This document shows positions 39,182 through 48,004 of a stretch of 64,000 nt of DNA, piece by piece. Origin of the DNA: JACCSI01 sp035575715 (GTDB lineage Bacteria > Acidobacteriota > Vicinamibacteria > Vicinamibacterales > UBA2999); contig DATLXN010000029.1 in assembly GCA_035575715.1 (NCBI GenBank), positions 16,464-80,463 of the forward strand, in the 5' to 3' direction. The position numbers and the translations under genes are program-made. Every line of letters begins with the position of its first letter. Position 1 is the first letter of the stretch. The notes beneath the pieces are model-generated. The model saw nothing but the letters and a program-made list of their open reading frames with translations. It was not told the DNA's origin and made no database searches.

Positions 39182-40617
39182 GCGGCGTGCCGGTGCGGAA
39201 ACAGACCCCGAAACAGCGTCAGCCACATGATCTTCAGGTCCAGCGACACCGACCAGTTTTCGATGTAATACAAGTCGTACTCGATACGTTTCTCCAGCGA
39301 CGTATTGCCACGCCAGCCGTTAACCTGTGCCCATCCGGTGATCCCGGCCTTGACCTTGTGACGCAGCATGTACTGCGGAATGCGGTGCTTGAACTGCTCG
39401 ACGAAGAACGGCCGTTCCGGCCGTGGTCCGACAATCGACATGTCACCCTTGAGAACGTTCCAGAACTGCGGCCACTCATCGAGATCGCGTTTGCGCAGCC
39501 AGTGCCCGATCGCGGTGGCGCGCGGGTCGTCCTGGTCCGACCACACCGGGCCTTCCTCTTCGGCATCCATCGGCATCGTGCGGAACTTGTAGACGATGAA
39601 CTGCTTGCCGTCGAGGCCCATCCGCTCCTGGTGGTAGAACACCGGACCCGGCGAGTCGCGCTTGATCAACCAGGCAATGATGAAGGTCGGAATCGACACC
39701 GCGATCAACGCCGCCAAAGAAATGGCGATATCGAGCGCCCGCTTGACCGCGGCATTGACTCCCTGCAGCGGGACGTCGTTGAGGTTGATGACTGGAACGC
39801 CGTCGAGATCCTCGAGTCGCGCGCGCAGCGCGATGAACTGCAACAGGTCCGGGACGACTTTGACGTCGACGCCTTCACGGCTGGTTGATTCGACCAGATC
39901 GAGAAGCTTCATGTGCTCCTCGAGCGGCAACGCGACGTAGAGATGGTCGACGCGCTCGCTACGGACGATTTCCGCCGCTTCACTCAGGCGGCCGAGCAGC
40001 GGCAGGCCGCGATAGCCCAGATGATCGCCGCCGGCGCGGTCATCGACAAAGCCGATGATCTGGAACCCCAACTCGCGGTGCTCCAGCACCTTGTCCGCGA
40101 CCAGCCGGCCCAGTTCGCCAGCGCCCGCGATGAGTATGCGCCGCAGACCAACACCGGCCACCCATCGACGCTCGAGCGCTTCGCGCACGAGTTTGCGCGA
40201 CAGATAGCCCAGCGCGATGTTGAAAAACAGGAAAATGCCCCACACCGCGCGCGAGAACTCATAGGCGCCTTGGGCTTTGAGCTCGTCGGTGACGTAGTAG
40301 GTGCCGATATACAGCGTGAGCACGACACCAAACACCACCGCGATGATGCTGCCGACCAGGACGTTGAAGAAGTCGTCGATGCGCGAGCGGCCGCGCCGTA
40401 GTCGATACAGCCCTTGCAGGTGAAACGCCAACGGCACGATCACCGCGATGAAGGGCAGGATGTCGAGATACTGCTCGAACGGCGGTTGACCTTTCGGCGC
40501 AGGAATCAACCCGGTTTCGAAGCGAGAGAAGTAGGCGAGGATGAACGCCACCATGCCCAACAGGGCATCGGTAGCGACGTGAAACGCGACCAGCAACCGG
40601 TTGTGGCGCTTTACCAT
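39178..40617 (-). CDS. undecaprenyl-phosphate sugar phosphotransferase (exopolysaccharide priming enzyme)
   Basis: A membrane enzyme of 479 residues that transfers hexose-1-phosphate, usually glucose, to undecaprenyl phosphate, the first step of polysaccharide repeat-unit assembly. It has four to five N-terminal helices, a CoA-binding-like central domain (RRILIAGAGELGRLVADKVL), one late helix and the catalytic bacterial sugar transferase domain: ERMGLDGKQFIVYKFRTMP, LRKRDLDEWPQFWNVLKGDM, IVGPRPERP and KAGITGWAQVNG. The WcaJ/PssY-type architecture is complete. Confidence 0.93.
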   Translation of the reverse strand: MVKRHNRLLVAFHVATDALLGMVAFILAYFSRFETGLIPAPKGQPPFEQYLDILPFIAVIVPLAFHLQGLYRLRRGRSRIDDFFNVLVGSIIAVVFGVVLTLYIGTYYVTDELKAQGAYEFSRAVWGIFLFFNIALGYLSRKLVREALERRWVAGVGLRRILIAGAGELGRLVADKVLEHRELGFQIIGFVDDRAGGDHLGYRGLPLLGRLSEAAEIVRSERVDHLYVALPLEEHMKLLDLVESTSREGVDVKVVPDLLQFIALRARLEDLDGVPVINLNDVPLQGVNAAVKRALDIAISLAALIAVSIPTFIIAWLIKRDSPGPVFYHQERMGLDGKQFIVYKFRTMPMDAEEEGPVWSDQDDPRATAIGHWLRKRDLDEWPQFWNVLKGDMSIVGPRPERPFFVEQFKHRIPQYMLRHKVKAGITGWAQVNGWRGNTSLEKRIEYDLYYIENWSVSLDLKIMWLTLFRGLFPHRHAA

Positions 40618-41717
40618 CGATACCCGAGTGGTGCCGCCATGGTGTCCTCGATCACTGCGGCAATCTCATGCGCGAAGCGCTCGCGGCTGAAGCGCTCGGC
40701 GTGGGTGCGAATCCGCGTCGCATCCCAGGTCGTGGCCGCCGCCTGCAGCAAGCCCTCGGCGAGCGCGGCCTCGCCCGGTTCGACCAGGATGCCGGTTTCG
40801 TTGTCGAGCACCGTCTCGCGGGCGCCGCCGCGACCGAGGGCCACCACGGGACGACCGCAGGCCTGCGCCTCGAGTGGGACGATCCCGAAGTCCTCTTCAC
40901 CAGGAAGAATGGTCGCGGTCGTCGATCGATAGAGGTCGCGAATCTCTTCGTTGGTCGACCAGCCGAGAAATCGCGCCGTTCCGCCGCTCATCGCTTCCAG
41001 CCGTGCGCGCTCCGGTCCATCGCCGACGATGGTCAGCGGGACGTTGGCGAGGCGGGCGGCGTGAATCGCAAGGTCGACGCGTTTGTAGGGCACTAAAGCG
41101 GACACCACCAAAAAAGAAGGTTGCGCCGGCGCGGGCGACGGCGTGTAGAACGTCGTTTCGACGGGGGGATACACAATGCTCGATCGGCGATTATAGTACA
41201 GCGAGATTCTCTTCGCAACATATTGGGAAATAGCGAGATAGCGGTGTACGCGGCCTTCAGTGGCACGGTCCCAGCGGGCCATCGCCGCCATCACCGGACG
41301 CATCAGCTGGCTGGCGGTCTTGCCGACCCGCTCGGGTCCGAAATAGGCATCGAACTGGTCCCAGGCGTAGCGCATCGGTGTCAGGCAATAGCACAGGTGA
41401 CGAGTACGCCCCGGCACAACGACGGACTTTGCCGCACAGTGACTGGTGCTGAGCACCAGATCGTAGCCGTCGAGGTCGAACTGTTCAATGGCGATCGGGA
41501 ACAGCGGCAGGTAGTGCCGGTAGAGACGGCCCGGGAAAGGCAGTTTCTGGATCATCGAGGTGCGGACGCGTCGCTGTTCGATGATCGGGTCGGTCGCGCC
41601 CGGCACCTGCACCAAGGTGAACAGATCGGCGTCGGGAAACATTTCGCAGAACGCCAGTAGCGCGCGCTCGCCGCCGCGCATCCCTGTCAGCCAATCGTGG
41701 ATCAGGGCGACTTTCAC
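40611..41717 (-). CDS. glycosyltransferase family 4
   Basis: A 368-residue GT-B enzyme. N-terminal MKVALIHDWLTGMRGGERAL is typical of exopolysaccharide GT4 members; the C-terminal nucleotide-sugar domain shows FLVVSALVPYKRVDLAI, GDGPERARLEAM and the EEDFGIVPLEAQACGRPVVA Glu motif. It probably adds a sugar to the lipid-linked intermediate. It overlaps the sugar transferase start by 7 bp and the upstream GT4 stop by 4 bp (ATGA), so these genes are translationally coupled. The donor and acceptor are unknown. Confidence 0.9.
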   Translation of the reverse strand: MKVALIHDWLTGMRGGERALLAFCEMFPDADLFTLVQVPGATDPIIEQRRVRTSMIQKLPFPGRLYRHYLPLFPIAIEQFDLDGYDLVLSTSHCAAKSVVVPGRTRHLCYCLTPMRYAWDQFDAYFGPERVGKTASQLMRPVMAAMARWDRATEGRVHRYLAISQYVAKRISLYYNRRSSIVYPPVETTFYTPSPAPAQPSFLVVSALVPYKRVDLAIHAARLANVPLTIVGDGPERARLEAMSGGTARFLGWSTNEEIRDLYRSTTATILPGEEDFGIVPLEAQACGRPVVALGRGGARETVLDNETGILVEPGEAALAEGLLQAAATTWDATRIRTHAERFSRERFAHEIAAVIEDTMAAPLGYRW

Positions 41718-42826
41718 CGCTCGAGCACTTCCATGTAATTACGATGGGTCGCCGCCGCCGAGAGGGTCCACGAAAAGTCGCGCGCGCGGGCCAGGCCGCG
41801 GGCGATCAGATCGCGGCGCAGGCTGTCGTCGGTCACTGCTTTAATCAGGCCGTCAGCAATCGACGAGGGTTCATACGGATCGACGAGCACCGCCGCGCCG
41901 CCGGCAATCTCGGGCAGCGACGACACGTTCGATGTGACCACCGGCGTGCCACACGCCATCGCCTCGAGCGGCGGTAAGCCAAACCCTTCGTATAGCGACG
42001 GGAACGCGAACGCGCGGGCCAGCCGGTAAAACGCCGCCAGCGTCTCGTACGGCTGGAACCCGAGAAAGCGGACGTACTTATCGACCCGATGGCGATGGAC
42101 CGCCTGCCGCAGCGGCGGATACTTCGACAGTTCGTCGCCAATGATGACCAGTCGGAGATCGTCGAGCCCGGCCGCGCGTGTCCGCGCGAAGGCATCGATT
42201 AACCGCTCGAGATTTTTATGCGGCTTGATGTTGCCGACATACAGCACGAACGGGTGATCGAGTTGATAGCGCTGCCGGATCAGGTCCATGCGCGGTTCGT
42301 CCGGCGGGGCGAGAAATCGCTCGTCGATGGCGTTGTAGATGACTTCCACCTTGTCGGCCGGGATGTCGAAGAAGCGCAGGATGTCGCGCTTCGAGGCCTC
42401 CGACACGGTGAGAATGCGATCGGAGATCCGGGCCGCGCTCCACATCGACGCACGTGCGTAGAGATGCGCGAGCCGGCTTGGCAGGTATTGCGGAAACATC
42501 AAATGGATGCAGTCGTGGATGGTCACGACGCTGCGGCAGCGCGTGAGCGGCGGCAGGACGTAGTGCGGTTCGTGCAGCAGGTGGGCGCGCTCGCGGACCA
42601 GGCTGATCGGAATGCGCACTTGTTCGCCGAGTGAGTACGGCTTGGCGGACTCGGGCACGGCGCGAAAGTTCGGTCCCAGCCCGCCGACCGTGCCGGCATC
42701 GTCGGGGCGGCACAAAATGACGTAGTCGGTGTGCGGATCAAGCAGCGCGAGGCCTCGGAGCGTATTGCGGATATACGTCCCGATGCCAAAATCGTGAAGC
42801 TTACGCGCGTCAATCGCGATCCGCAT
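41714..42826 (-). CDS. glycosyltransferase family 4
   Basis: The 370-residue protein starts MRIAIDARKLHDFGIGTYIR, as mannosyl- or hexosyltransferases of polysaccharide clusters often do. The C-terminal half has VLYVGNIKPHKNLERLI, IIGDELSKYPPL and FPSLYEGFGLPPLEAMACGT. It is the first gene of a minus-strand run of four overlapping genes. The ATG at 42826 is chosen; a TTAATT box ends 9 nt upstream, so the leader is very short. The sugar specificity is unknown. Confidence 0.9.
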   Translation of the reverse strand: MRIAIDARKLHDFGIGTYIRNTLRGLALLDPHTDYVILCRPDDAGTVGGLGPNFRAVPESAKPYSLGEQVRIPISLVRERAHLLHEPHYVLPPLTRCRSVVTIHDCIHLMFPQYLPSRLAHLYARASMWSAARISDRILTVSEASKRDILRFFDIPADKVEVIYNAIDERFLAPPDEPRMDLIRQRYQLDHPFVLYVGNIKPHKNLERLIDAFARTRAAGLDDLRLVIIGDELSKYPPLRQAVHRHRVDKYVRFLGFQPYETLAAFYRLARAFAFPSLYEGFGLPPLEAMACGTPVVTSNVSSLPEIAGGAAVLVDPYEPSSIADGLIKAVTDDSLRRDLIARGLARARDFSWTLSAAATHRNYMEVLER

Positions 42827-42841
42827 CGACCACCGAATTAA

Positions 42842-42865
42842 CCACAGATTCCCGGGATTACACAG
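42842..42865. repeat. CCACAGA-N7-GATTACACAG element, copy 2
   Basis: Second copy of the element at 34931-34954, again between divergent genes (GT4 and M28 peptidase). Confidence 0.5.
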
Positions 42866-42884
42866 CACAAACGCGGCATCCCTG

Positions 42885-42890
42885 TAAGAT
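42885..42890 (+). promoter_or_regulatory. -10 element TAAGAT of the M28 peptidase gene
   Basis: TAAGAT, preceded by TG, ends 6 nt before the ATG at 42897. Leaderless mRNA predicted. Confidence 0.55.
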
Positions 42891-42896
42891 GCGTCC

Positions 42897-44567
42897 ATGC
42901 AACGCATGGTTCTCTCGCTTCTTGGCGTGATGACGGTCTTGACTCACCCGGCCGCGCAGTCGGCACGGGCGCCGTTCGCCGAGTCAATCACCGACCACGA
43001 GCTGCGCGCCGATCTGTTCTTTCTTGCCTCTGATCGGATGCAGGGGCGACTGACCAACACCCCGGCCAACCTGCTGGCCGGCGACTGGGTGGTCTCGCAG
43101 CTTCAAGCGGCGGGCCTGCGTGCCGCCGGGCACGGCGGCGGATTCGAGCATCGTTACGCACTGATGGCCGCGACCTTGCGCGACGGCAACGTCATGCGGA
43201 TCGGTCCCCCCGACGCCTACCTGCGACCGAGTGTAACGGTCGGCACCGGTTTCTACCCACACCGGTTCAGCGCCAACGCCACGGTTGATGCCCCGGTGGC
43301 ATTTGCCGGCTTCGGCATCTCGTCGCCTGAGCGCGGCTACACCGACTACGGAGGCGACCCTGCGGCGATCGCCGGCAAAGTCGTGTTGTTGCTCGATCGG
43401 GAACCGGGCGTCGCCGATCCCGACAGCATCTTTGACGGCGTGGTGACCGCGGAAGTGGCGCAGCCGATCAGGAAAGTGCTCGCCGCCCAGGAGAAGGGCG
43501 CGCTTGGCGTGATCTTCGTCGAAGATGTGCACAACGCCGCCGGGCCGCCGCCTGATTTCCAGGCCCAGGCGACGACCTACTGGCCGGCGACGCCGCCGCG
43601 CGTCGAGCGCTATACATTGTCCGCCTGGGCCGATCGGGTCCGCATCCCGGTCGTGCAGGTGTCGCGTGCGGTCGCTGAACAATTGGTCGCGGGTTCGAAG
43701 CGGTCGCTACTCGACCTGGCGAAATCCGCCGAGACCCGCGGTGGCAGTGTCCCGGTCGCCTTGAACGCGCGCGTGTCGCTGACGACGGCCGTTGCCCATC
43801 AGACGGTGCCCGACCGTTCGATCGTCGCGATGATCGAAGGGGGCGATCCGAAACTGAAGGATGAGTACGTCCTGGTCAGTGGCCATTTCGACCACGAAGG
43901 CGCGGATGGTCCACGCGTATTCAACGGCGCCGATGACGATGGCTCAGGCACTGTCGCGTTGATCGAGATCGCTGAAGCCTATGCCCTCGCGGCGGCGGCA
44001 GGACAGCGTCCCAAACGATCGATCATCTTCGCCGCCTGGAACTCGGAAGAACGCGGATTGCTCGGGGCGTGGGCCTACACCGAAGATCCGATCGTGCCGC
44101 TCAACAAGATAGTCGCGGTGATCAACATGGACATGATCGGCCGCAACGAAGAAGTGCAGGTGGGTGGCGGTGCACGGTTTCGCGGTCTCGAGCTGCAAAC
44201 CGCGGAGTCCAATGCCAATGCGACCAACGTGATCGGCACCGTGCGCAGTCCTGACCTGCGCGCCGCCGTTGAGGGTGCCAATGCCGGCATCGGCGTCGAC
44301 TTACGCTTTCGCTACGACAACAACGCGTCGAACCTGATGCGACGCAGTGACCACTGGCCCTTCATTCAGCGCGGCGTGCCCGCCGTCTGGGTGCACACCG
44401 GGTTGCACCCCGATTACCACACCATCTACGACCGGCCCGAGAAGATTAATTACCCCAAGATGCTGAAGATCGCGCGGCTGGTCTACCAGACCAGTTGGGA
44501 TCTCGGCAACGCCGTGGCGCGACCACGATTGCTGCCCATGACCGGCGTCGGCATGGCCACGCCCTGA
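42897..44567 (+). CDS. M28 family metallopeptidase, exported
   Basis: A signal peptide (MQRMVLSLLGVMTVLTHPAA) is followed by a PA-domain insertion (~130-260) and the M28 di-zinc aminopeptidase core: LVSGHFDHEG (His), FNGADDDGSGTVALIEIA (bridging Asp), FAAWNSEERGLLG (Glu-Glu), INMDMIGRN (Asp) and the last His in PDYHTIYDRPEKINY. Length 556 is typical. It likely degrades peptides in the periplasm. It is the only plus-strand gene inside the exopolysaccharide region and has its own promoter, so a role in polysaccharide making is not implied. Confidence 0.92.
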   Translation: MQRMVLSLLGVMTVLTHPAAQSARAPFAESITDHELRADLFFLASDRMQGRLTNTPANLLAGDWVVSQLQAAGLRAAGHGGGFEHRYALMAATLRDGNVMRIGPPDAYLRPSVTVGTGFYPHRFSANATVDAPVAFAGFGISSPERGYTDYGGDPAAIAGKVVLLLDREPGVADPDSIFDGVVTAEVAQPIRKVLAAQEKGALGVIFVEDVHNAAGPPPDFQAQATTYWPATPPRVERYTLSAWADRVRIPVVQVSRAVAEQLVAGSKRSLLDLAKSAETRGGSVPVALNARVSLTTAVAHQTVPDRSIVAMIEGGDPKLKDEYVLVSGHFDHEGADGPRVFNGADDDGSGTVALIEIAEAYALAAAAGQRPKRSIIFAAWNSEERGLLGAWAYTEDPIVPLNKIVAVINMDMIGRNEEVQVGGGARFRGLELQTAESNANATNVIGTVRSPDLRAAVEGANAGIGVDLRFRYDNNASNLMRRSDHWPFIQRGVPAVWVHTGLHPDYHTIYDRPEKINYPKMLKIARLVYQTSWDLGNAVARPRLLPMTGVGMATP

Positions 44568-44575
44568 GTCGCGCG

Positions 44576-45430
44576 TCAGCGCGACTTGGTGGCCGGCTGG
44601 CCGGTCGGGCGGTCTTTGCCGGTGACGCGCAAATACATCTTCAGCAGCGCGACCCATTGCGGATGATGTTTCTGGTAGTAGGCCATCTGACTCTGACGGC
44701 GCAGCCGTTCGGTGTGCGGATTGCGTGATGCGGATCGGCCGCGCAGGTGCAGCACCTCCGATTGCGGGATGAACAGGATGCTGCGCCCGCGCTTGCGCAA
44801 CTGCACACACAGATCAACATCCTCGGTGTACATGAAGAAACGTTCGTCGAGCAGGCCGACCGCTTCGAGGTCTGCGCGACGGGCCACCAGGCAGGCGCCG
44901 CTGACCCATTCGCGTTCGCCTGCCAGGCGCGACCAGCCATCGACGCGCCGGACCACCGCGCGGACCCGTCGGCGATACAGATCGCCGATCAGTTTCTGGC
45001 GCAGTTCCCCCCACGGTCCGAGCGTCCAGCCGAACGACAACTCGGGAAAACCGGCCGCATCGACCAGCCGCGGTCCGGCCGCGGCCGCTTCGGGGTGCGC
45101 CGCGAGGCCGCGGATCAACGACGGCAGCGCGCCGGGCGGCACGATGGTATCGGGATTGAGCAGCAGGACGAACTCGCTGCGCGTCGCGCGGATGCCGAGG
45201 TTATTGGCGCGGGCGAACCCGAGATTGGCGCCGGCCTCGATCACTTCGACCTGCGGCCAGTTGCGCCGGACCATCGCCACGGTATCGTCGGTGGATGCGT
45301 TATCAACGACGGTAATCATTGTGTCGAACGGAGCGGTGTGCCCGACCAGTGAGCGCAGGCAGGCATCGATCTCATCGCGCACGTTGTAGCTGACGATGAC
45401 GATCGCCAGCGACGAATCGTCGACGCTCAT
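44576..45430 (-). CDS. glycosyltransferase family 2
   Basis: A 284-residue GT-A enzyme of the rhamnosyltransferase-like group: LAIVIVSYNVRDEIDACLRS, VVDNASTDDTVAMVRR, GANLGFARANNLGI, the DxD-like LLLNPDTIVPPGAL and FFMYTEDVDLCVQLRKRG. The C-terminal helices are amphipathic. The ATG at 45430 makes an ATGA overlap with the upstream GT4, so the two are coupled. The transferred sugar is not predictable. Confidence 0.9.
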   Translation of the reverse strand: MSVDDSSLAIVIVSYNVRDEIDACLRSLVGHTAPFDTMITVVDNASTDDTVAMVRRNWPQVEVIEAGANLGFARANNLGIRATRSEFVLLLNPDTIVPPGALPSLIRGLAAHPEAAAAGPRLVDAAGFPELSFGWTLGPWGELRQKLIGDLYRRRVRAVVRRVDGWSRLAGEREWVSGACLVARRADLEAVGLLDERFFMYTEDVDLCVQLRKRGRSILFIPQSEVLHLRGRSASRNPHTERLRRQSQMAYYQKHHPQWVALLKMYLRVTGKDRPTGQPATKSR

Positions 45431-46578
45431 GACCGCCGCGCCGCGTGGACCGCGATCGCCGCACGATACGCCTCTCGCGCGGAGCATGCGCTGCCGGCCC
45501 AGGTGTAACGCGCGGCTTGTGCCAGGCCCTGCGAGACGGCTGCTGTCGCGGCATCCTGGTCCAACAGCCGCTCCATCTCGTCGGCGATCCCCTCGACGTC
45601 TTCCGGATCGACAGGTATCGCTGCCGCCCCCGCCACTTCAGGCAACGACCCGCGATTGGAGACCACCACCGGAACGCCGCAGGCCATCGCCTCGAGGACT
45701 GGCAGCCCAAAGCCCTCGTCGAACGACGGTAGCACCAGCATTCGGGCCGTGCGATACAGGTCGCGACGTTCGTCGTTGCTCACATAGCCCAGTACTTTGA
45801 TGTCACTCCCCAGGGGCTTGCTTTTCAGACGCGCCACCTCCGCGCGACCGGCATCGGCGACTCGCCCGGCAAGCAGGAGCGGGGGCGCATCCCGGCGGCA
45901 GACGCGCAGGCGGGTATACGCACGAAGCAATCCGCCGATATTTTTGCGTGCATCCAGGGTGCCGACAAACAGGATCGACCCGCCACCGCCACCGCCACCG
46001 CCGCTGACCGCGCGATCGGTGGCAACAGCGCTCGCCCAACCCGGCGCCCCGGGTGAGCACACCGTCACCCGGTCACGCGTCACATTCAACACGCGCACCA
46101 CTTCGGCCGCCGCATAGTGTGACGGCACCACGATGTGATCGGCGCGATGCGCGTGCGTGCGGACTAAAGCAGGGAAGTCGCGACGCATTTCGGCTTCAGT
46201 GCGATCGGGATGCGAGAGGAAGTGCAGATCGTGAATCGTGATCACCTGAGCCGCGCGGCTGCTGGGAATGAGCAGCGGTGATTGCGCATGCACCACGTCA
46301 GCCGCGCCCGCGATCCATTCGACTGGTGGCCATTGCAGTCGATTCCATGTCCAGGTCAATCCCCGCACCGGGAAACGACGATCGATCACAGACACACCGG
46401 GTAGGTCGGTCGCGAGTTGCGGTGAGGGTCGGTCCTTCCAGGACGCAGTGAAGACCGCGATCTCGTCGGTGGCGGCCGACGCAGTCGGCGCCGCCAAGGC
46501 GCGGGCCAGCTCATGCACATACTCACCCACGCCGGTCCGATCGCGCAGCGCGGGACGGTAGTCGAGCAGGATCCGCAC
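45427..46578 (-). CDS. glycosyltransferase family 4
   Basis: A 383-residue GT-B enzyme beginning VRILLDYRPALRDRTGVGEY, with the donor domain motifs ILFVGTLDARKNIGGLL, VLGYVSNDERRDLYRTA and SFDEGFGLPVLEAMACGVPV. A poly-Gly run (GGGGGGGGS) joins the two domains. The GTG at 46578 is preferred because the conserved strand begins there; an upstream start at 46608 is possible. It lies divergent to ugd and is followed by the GT2 gene in a 4-bp overlap. Confidence 0.88.
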   Translation of the reverse strand: MRILLDYRPALRDRTGVGEYVHELARALAAPTASAATDEIAVFTASWKDRPSPQLATDLPGVSVIDRRFPVRGLTWTWNRLQWPPVEWIAGAADVVHAQSPLLIPSSRAAQVITIHDLHFLSHPDRTEAEMRRDFPALVRTHAHRADHIVVPSHYAAAEVVRVLNVTRDRVTVCSPGAPGWASAVATDRAVSGGGGGGGGSILFVGTLDARKNIGGLLRAYTRLRVCRRDAPPLLLAGRVADAGRAEVARLKSKPLGSDIKVLGYVSNDERRDLYRTARMLVLPSFDEGFGLPVLEAMACGVPVVVSNRGSLPEVAGAAAIPVDPEDVEGIADEMERLLDQDAATAAVSQGLAQAARYTWAGSACSAREAYRAAIAVHAARRS

Positions 46579-46627
46579 CGCCGCGAAGGGTACCACAAAT
46601 GACAACAAGTCCTTGTGGGTCAGTATG

Positions 46628-46656
46628 TTGACAGCATCAGGAGCGGATGATAACCT
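46628..46656 (+). promoter_or_regulatory. sigma70 promoter of the ugd-galE-...-priA run
   Basis: A perfect TTGACA (46628-46633), 17-bp spacer, TAACCT (46651-46656). The predicted leader is ~44 nt with AGGGG upstream of the ATG. It may drive most of the 46.7-56.5 kb gene run. Confidence 0.65.
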
Positions 46657-46706
46657 GCCATGTTTTGGCCGTCTGTAGACGTCGGCGCCAGGGGTAATCC
46701 GAGCAA

Positions 46707-48002
46707 ATGAAGATTGCGGTGGTCGGCACGGGGTATGTGGGTCTAGTCGTCGGCGCCTGTCTCGCCGAGACCGGCAACGATGTGACGTGCGTCGACAAGG
46801 ACGACGCCAAGGTTCGCTTGCTGCGCAAAGCGCGCGTGCCGATCTACGAACCCGGCCTGACCGAACTGGTCGGCAAGAACACTGCAGAAGGTCGCCTGAC
46901 CTTCACCACGCAGTTACCCAAAGCGATCAAGGGCGCACAGGTCGTGTTCATTGCGGTGGGGACCCCGCAAGGCGAGGACGGATCGGCCGACCTGCAGCAC
47001 GTGATGGCGGTCGCCAAACAAATCGGCCAAGCGATGGATGGCTACCAGGTCATCGTCAACAAGAGCACTGTCCCGGTCGGTACGGCAGAGAAAGTGCGGG
47101 CGGTCATTCGCCGCGAAACCACGCACCCGTTCAGCGTGGTCAGTAACCCCGAGTTCCTGAAGCAGGGCGCCGCCGTCGATGATTTCATGAAACCCGATCG
47201 CGTGGTCATCGGCGCAGAAGATCCGCGCGGTGCCGAGATGATGGTCGCGCTGTATCAACCCTTCACGCGGACCGGCGCCCCGATCATGGTGATGGACTGC
47301 GCCAGCGCCGAATTGTCGAAGTACGCCGCGAACGCGCTGCTGGCGACGCGCATTTCATTCATGAATGAGATTGCGAATGTCTGCGAGGTGTTTGGCGCCG
47401 ATGTCGATCGCGTCCGCCAGGCGGTTGGTTCGGATCGCCGGATCGGGACGTCGTTTCTGTTTCCTGGCGTCGGCTACGGCGGCAGCTGCTTCCCCAAGGA
47501 TGTCAAAGCGCTGGTGCGCTTTTCGGCCGATCGCCAATATGACTTCAAGGTGCTGAAGGCGGTCGAAGCGGTCAACGAGTCGCAAAAGCGCGTCCTGGTC
47601 ACCAAGATGGAGGCGCATTTGGGGTCGCTGAAGGGAAAAACCATTGCGGTGTGGGGCCTCGCCTTCAAGCCGAAGACCGACGACATGCGTGAGGCGCCGG
47701 CGATCCCGATCATCCAGGCGTTGGTCAAGAAGGGCGCCAAGGTCCAGGTCTATGACCCTGAGGCGACCAAAGCAGCGAAGCTGATTTTCGGAACGACAGT
47801 GCACTACGCGACCAAAAGCTACGACGCGCTGCGCGGCGCGGATGCGCTCGCCATCATCACCGAGTGGCACGAGTTTCGCGAGCCCGACTTCCCGCGCATG
47901 CGCAAGCTGATGAAGACGCCGGTGATTTTCGACGGCCGCAACATCTACCAGCCGCAACACATGAAAGCCCACGGCTTCACCTACCACTCGATCGGACGTT
48001 AA
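46707..48002 (+). CDS. ugd: UDP-glucose 6-dehydrogenase
   Basis: The enzyme oxidises UDP-glucose to UDP-glucuronate with NAD. The protein opens MKIAVVGTGYVGLVVGACLA and has the catalytic cysteine motif GVGYGGSCFPKDVKAL, the hinge Lys in FSVVSNPEFLKQGAAVDDF, and C-terminal IAVWGLAFKPKTDDMREAP. 431 residues is normal. Its product feeds the UDP-xylose synthase at 38.2 kb and possibly acidic sugars of the exopolysaccharide. galE begins 2 bp after the stop. Confidence 0.95.
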   Translation: MKIAVVGTGYVGLVVGACLAETGNDVTCVDKDDAKVRLLRKARVPIYEPGLTELVGKNTAEGRLTFTTQLPKAIKGAQVVFIAVGTPQGEDGSADLQHVMAVAKQIGQAMDGYQVIVNKSTVPVGTAEKVRAVIRRETTHPFSVVSNPEFLKQGAAVDDFMKPDRVVIGAEDPRGAEMMVALYQPFTRTGAPIMVMDCASAELSKYAANALLATRISFMNEIANVCEVFGADVDRVRQAVGSDRRIGTSFLFPGVGYGGSCFPKDVKALVRFSADRQYDFKVLKAVEAVNESQKRVLVTKMEAHLGSLKGKTIAVWGLAFKPKTDDMREAPAIPIIQALVKKGAKVQVYDPEATKAAKLIFGTTVHYATKSYDALRGADALAIITEWHEFREPDFPRMRKLMKTPVIFDGRNIYQPQHMKAHGFTYHSIGR

Positions 48003-48004
48003 CT

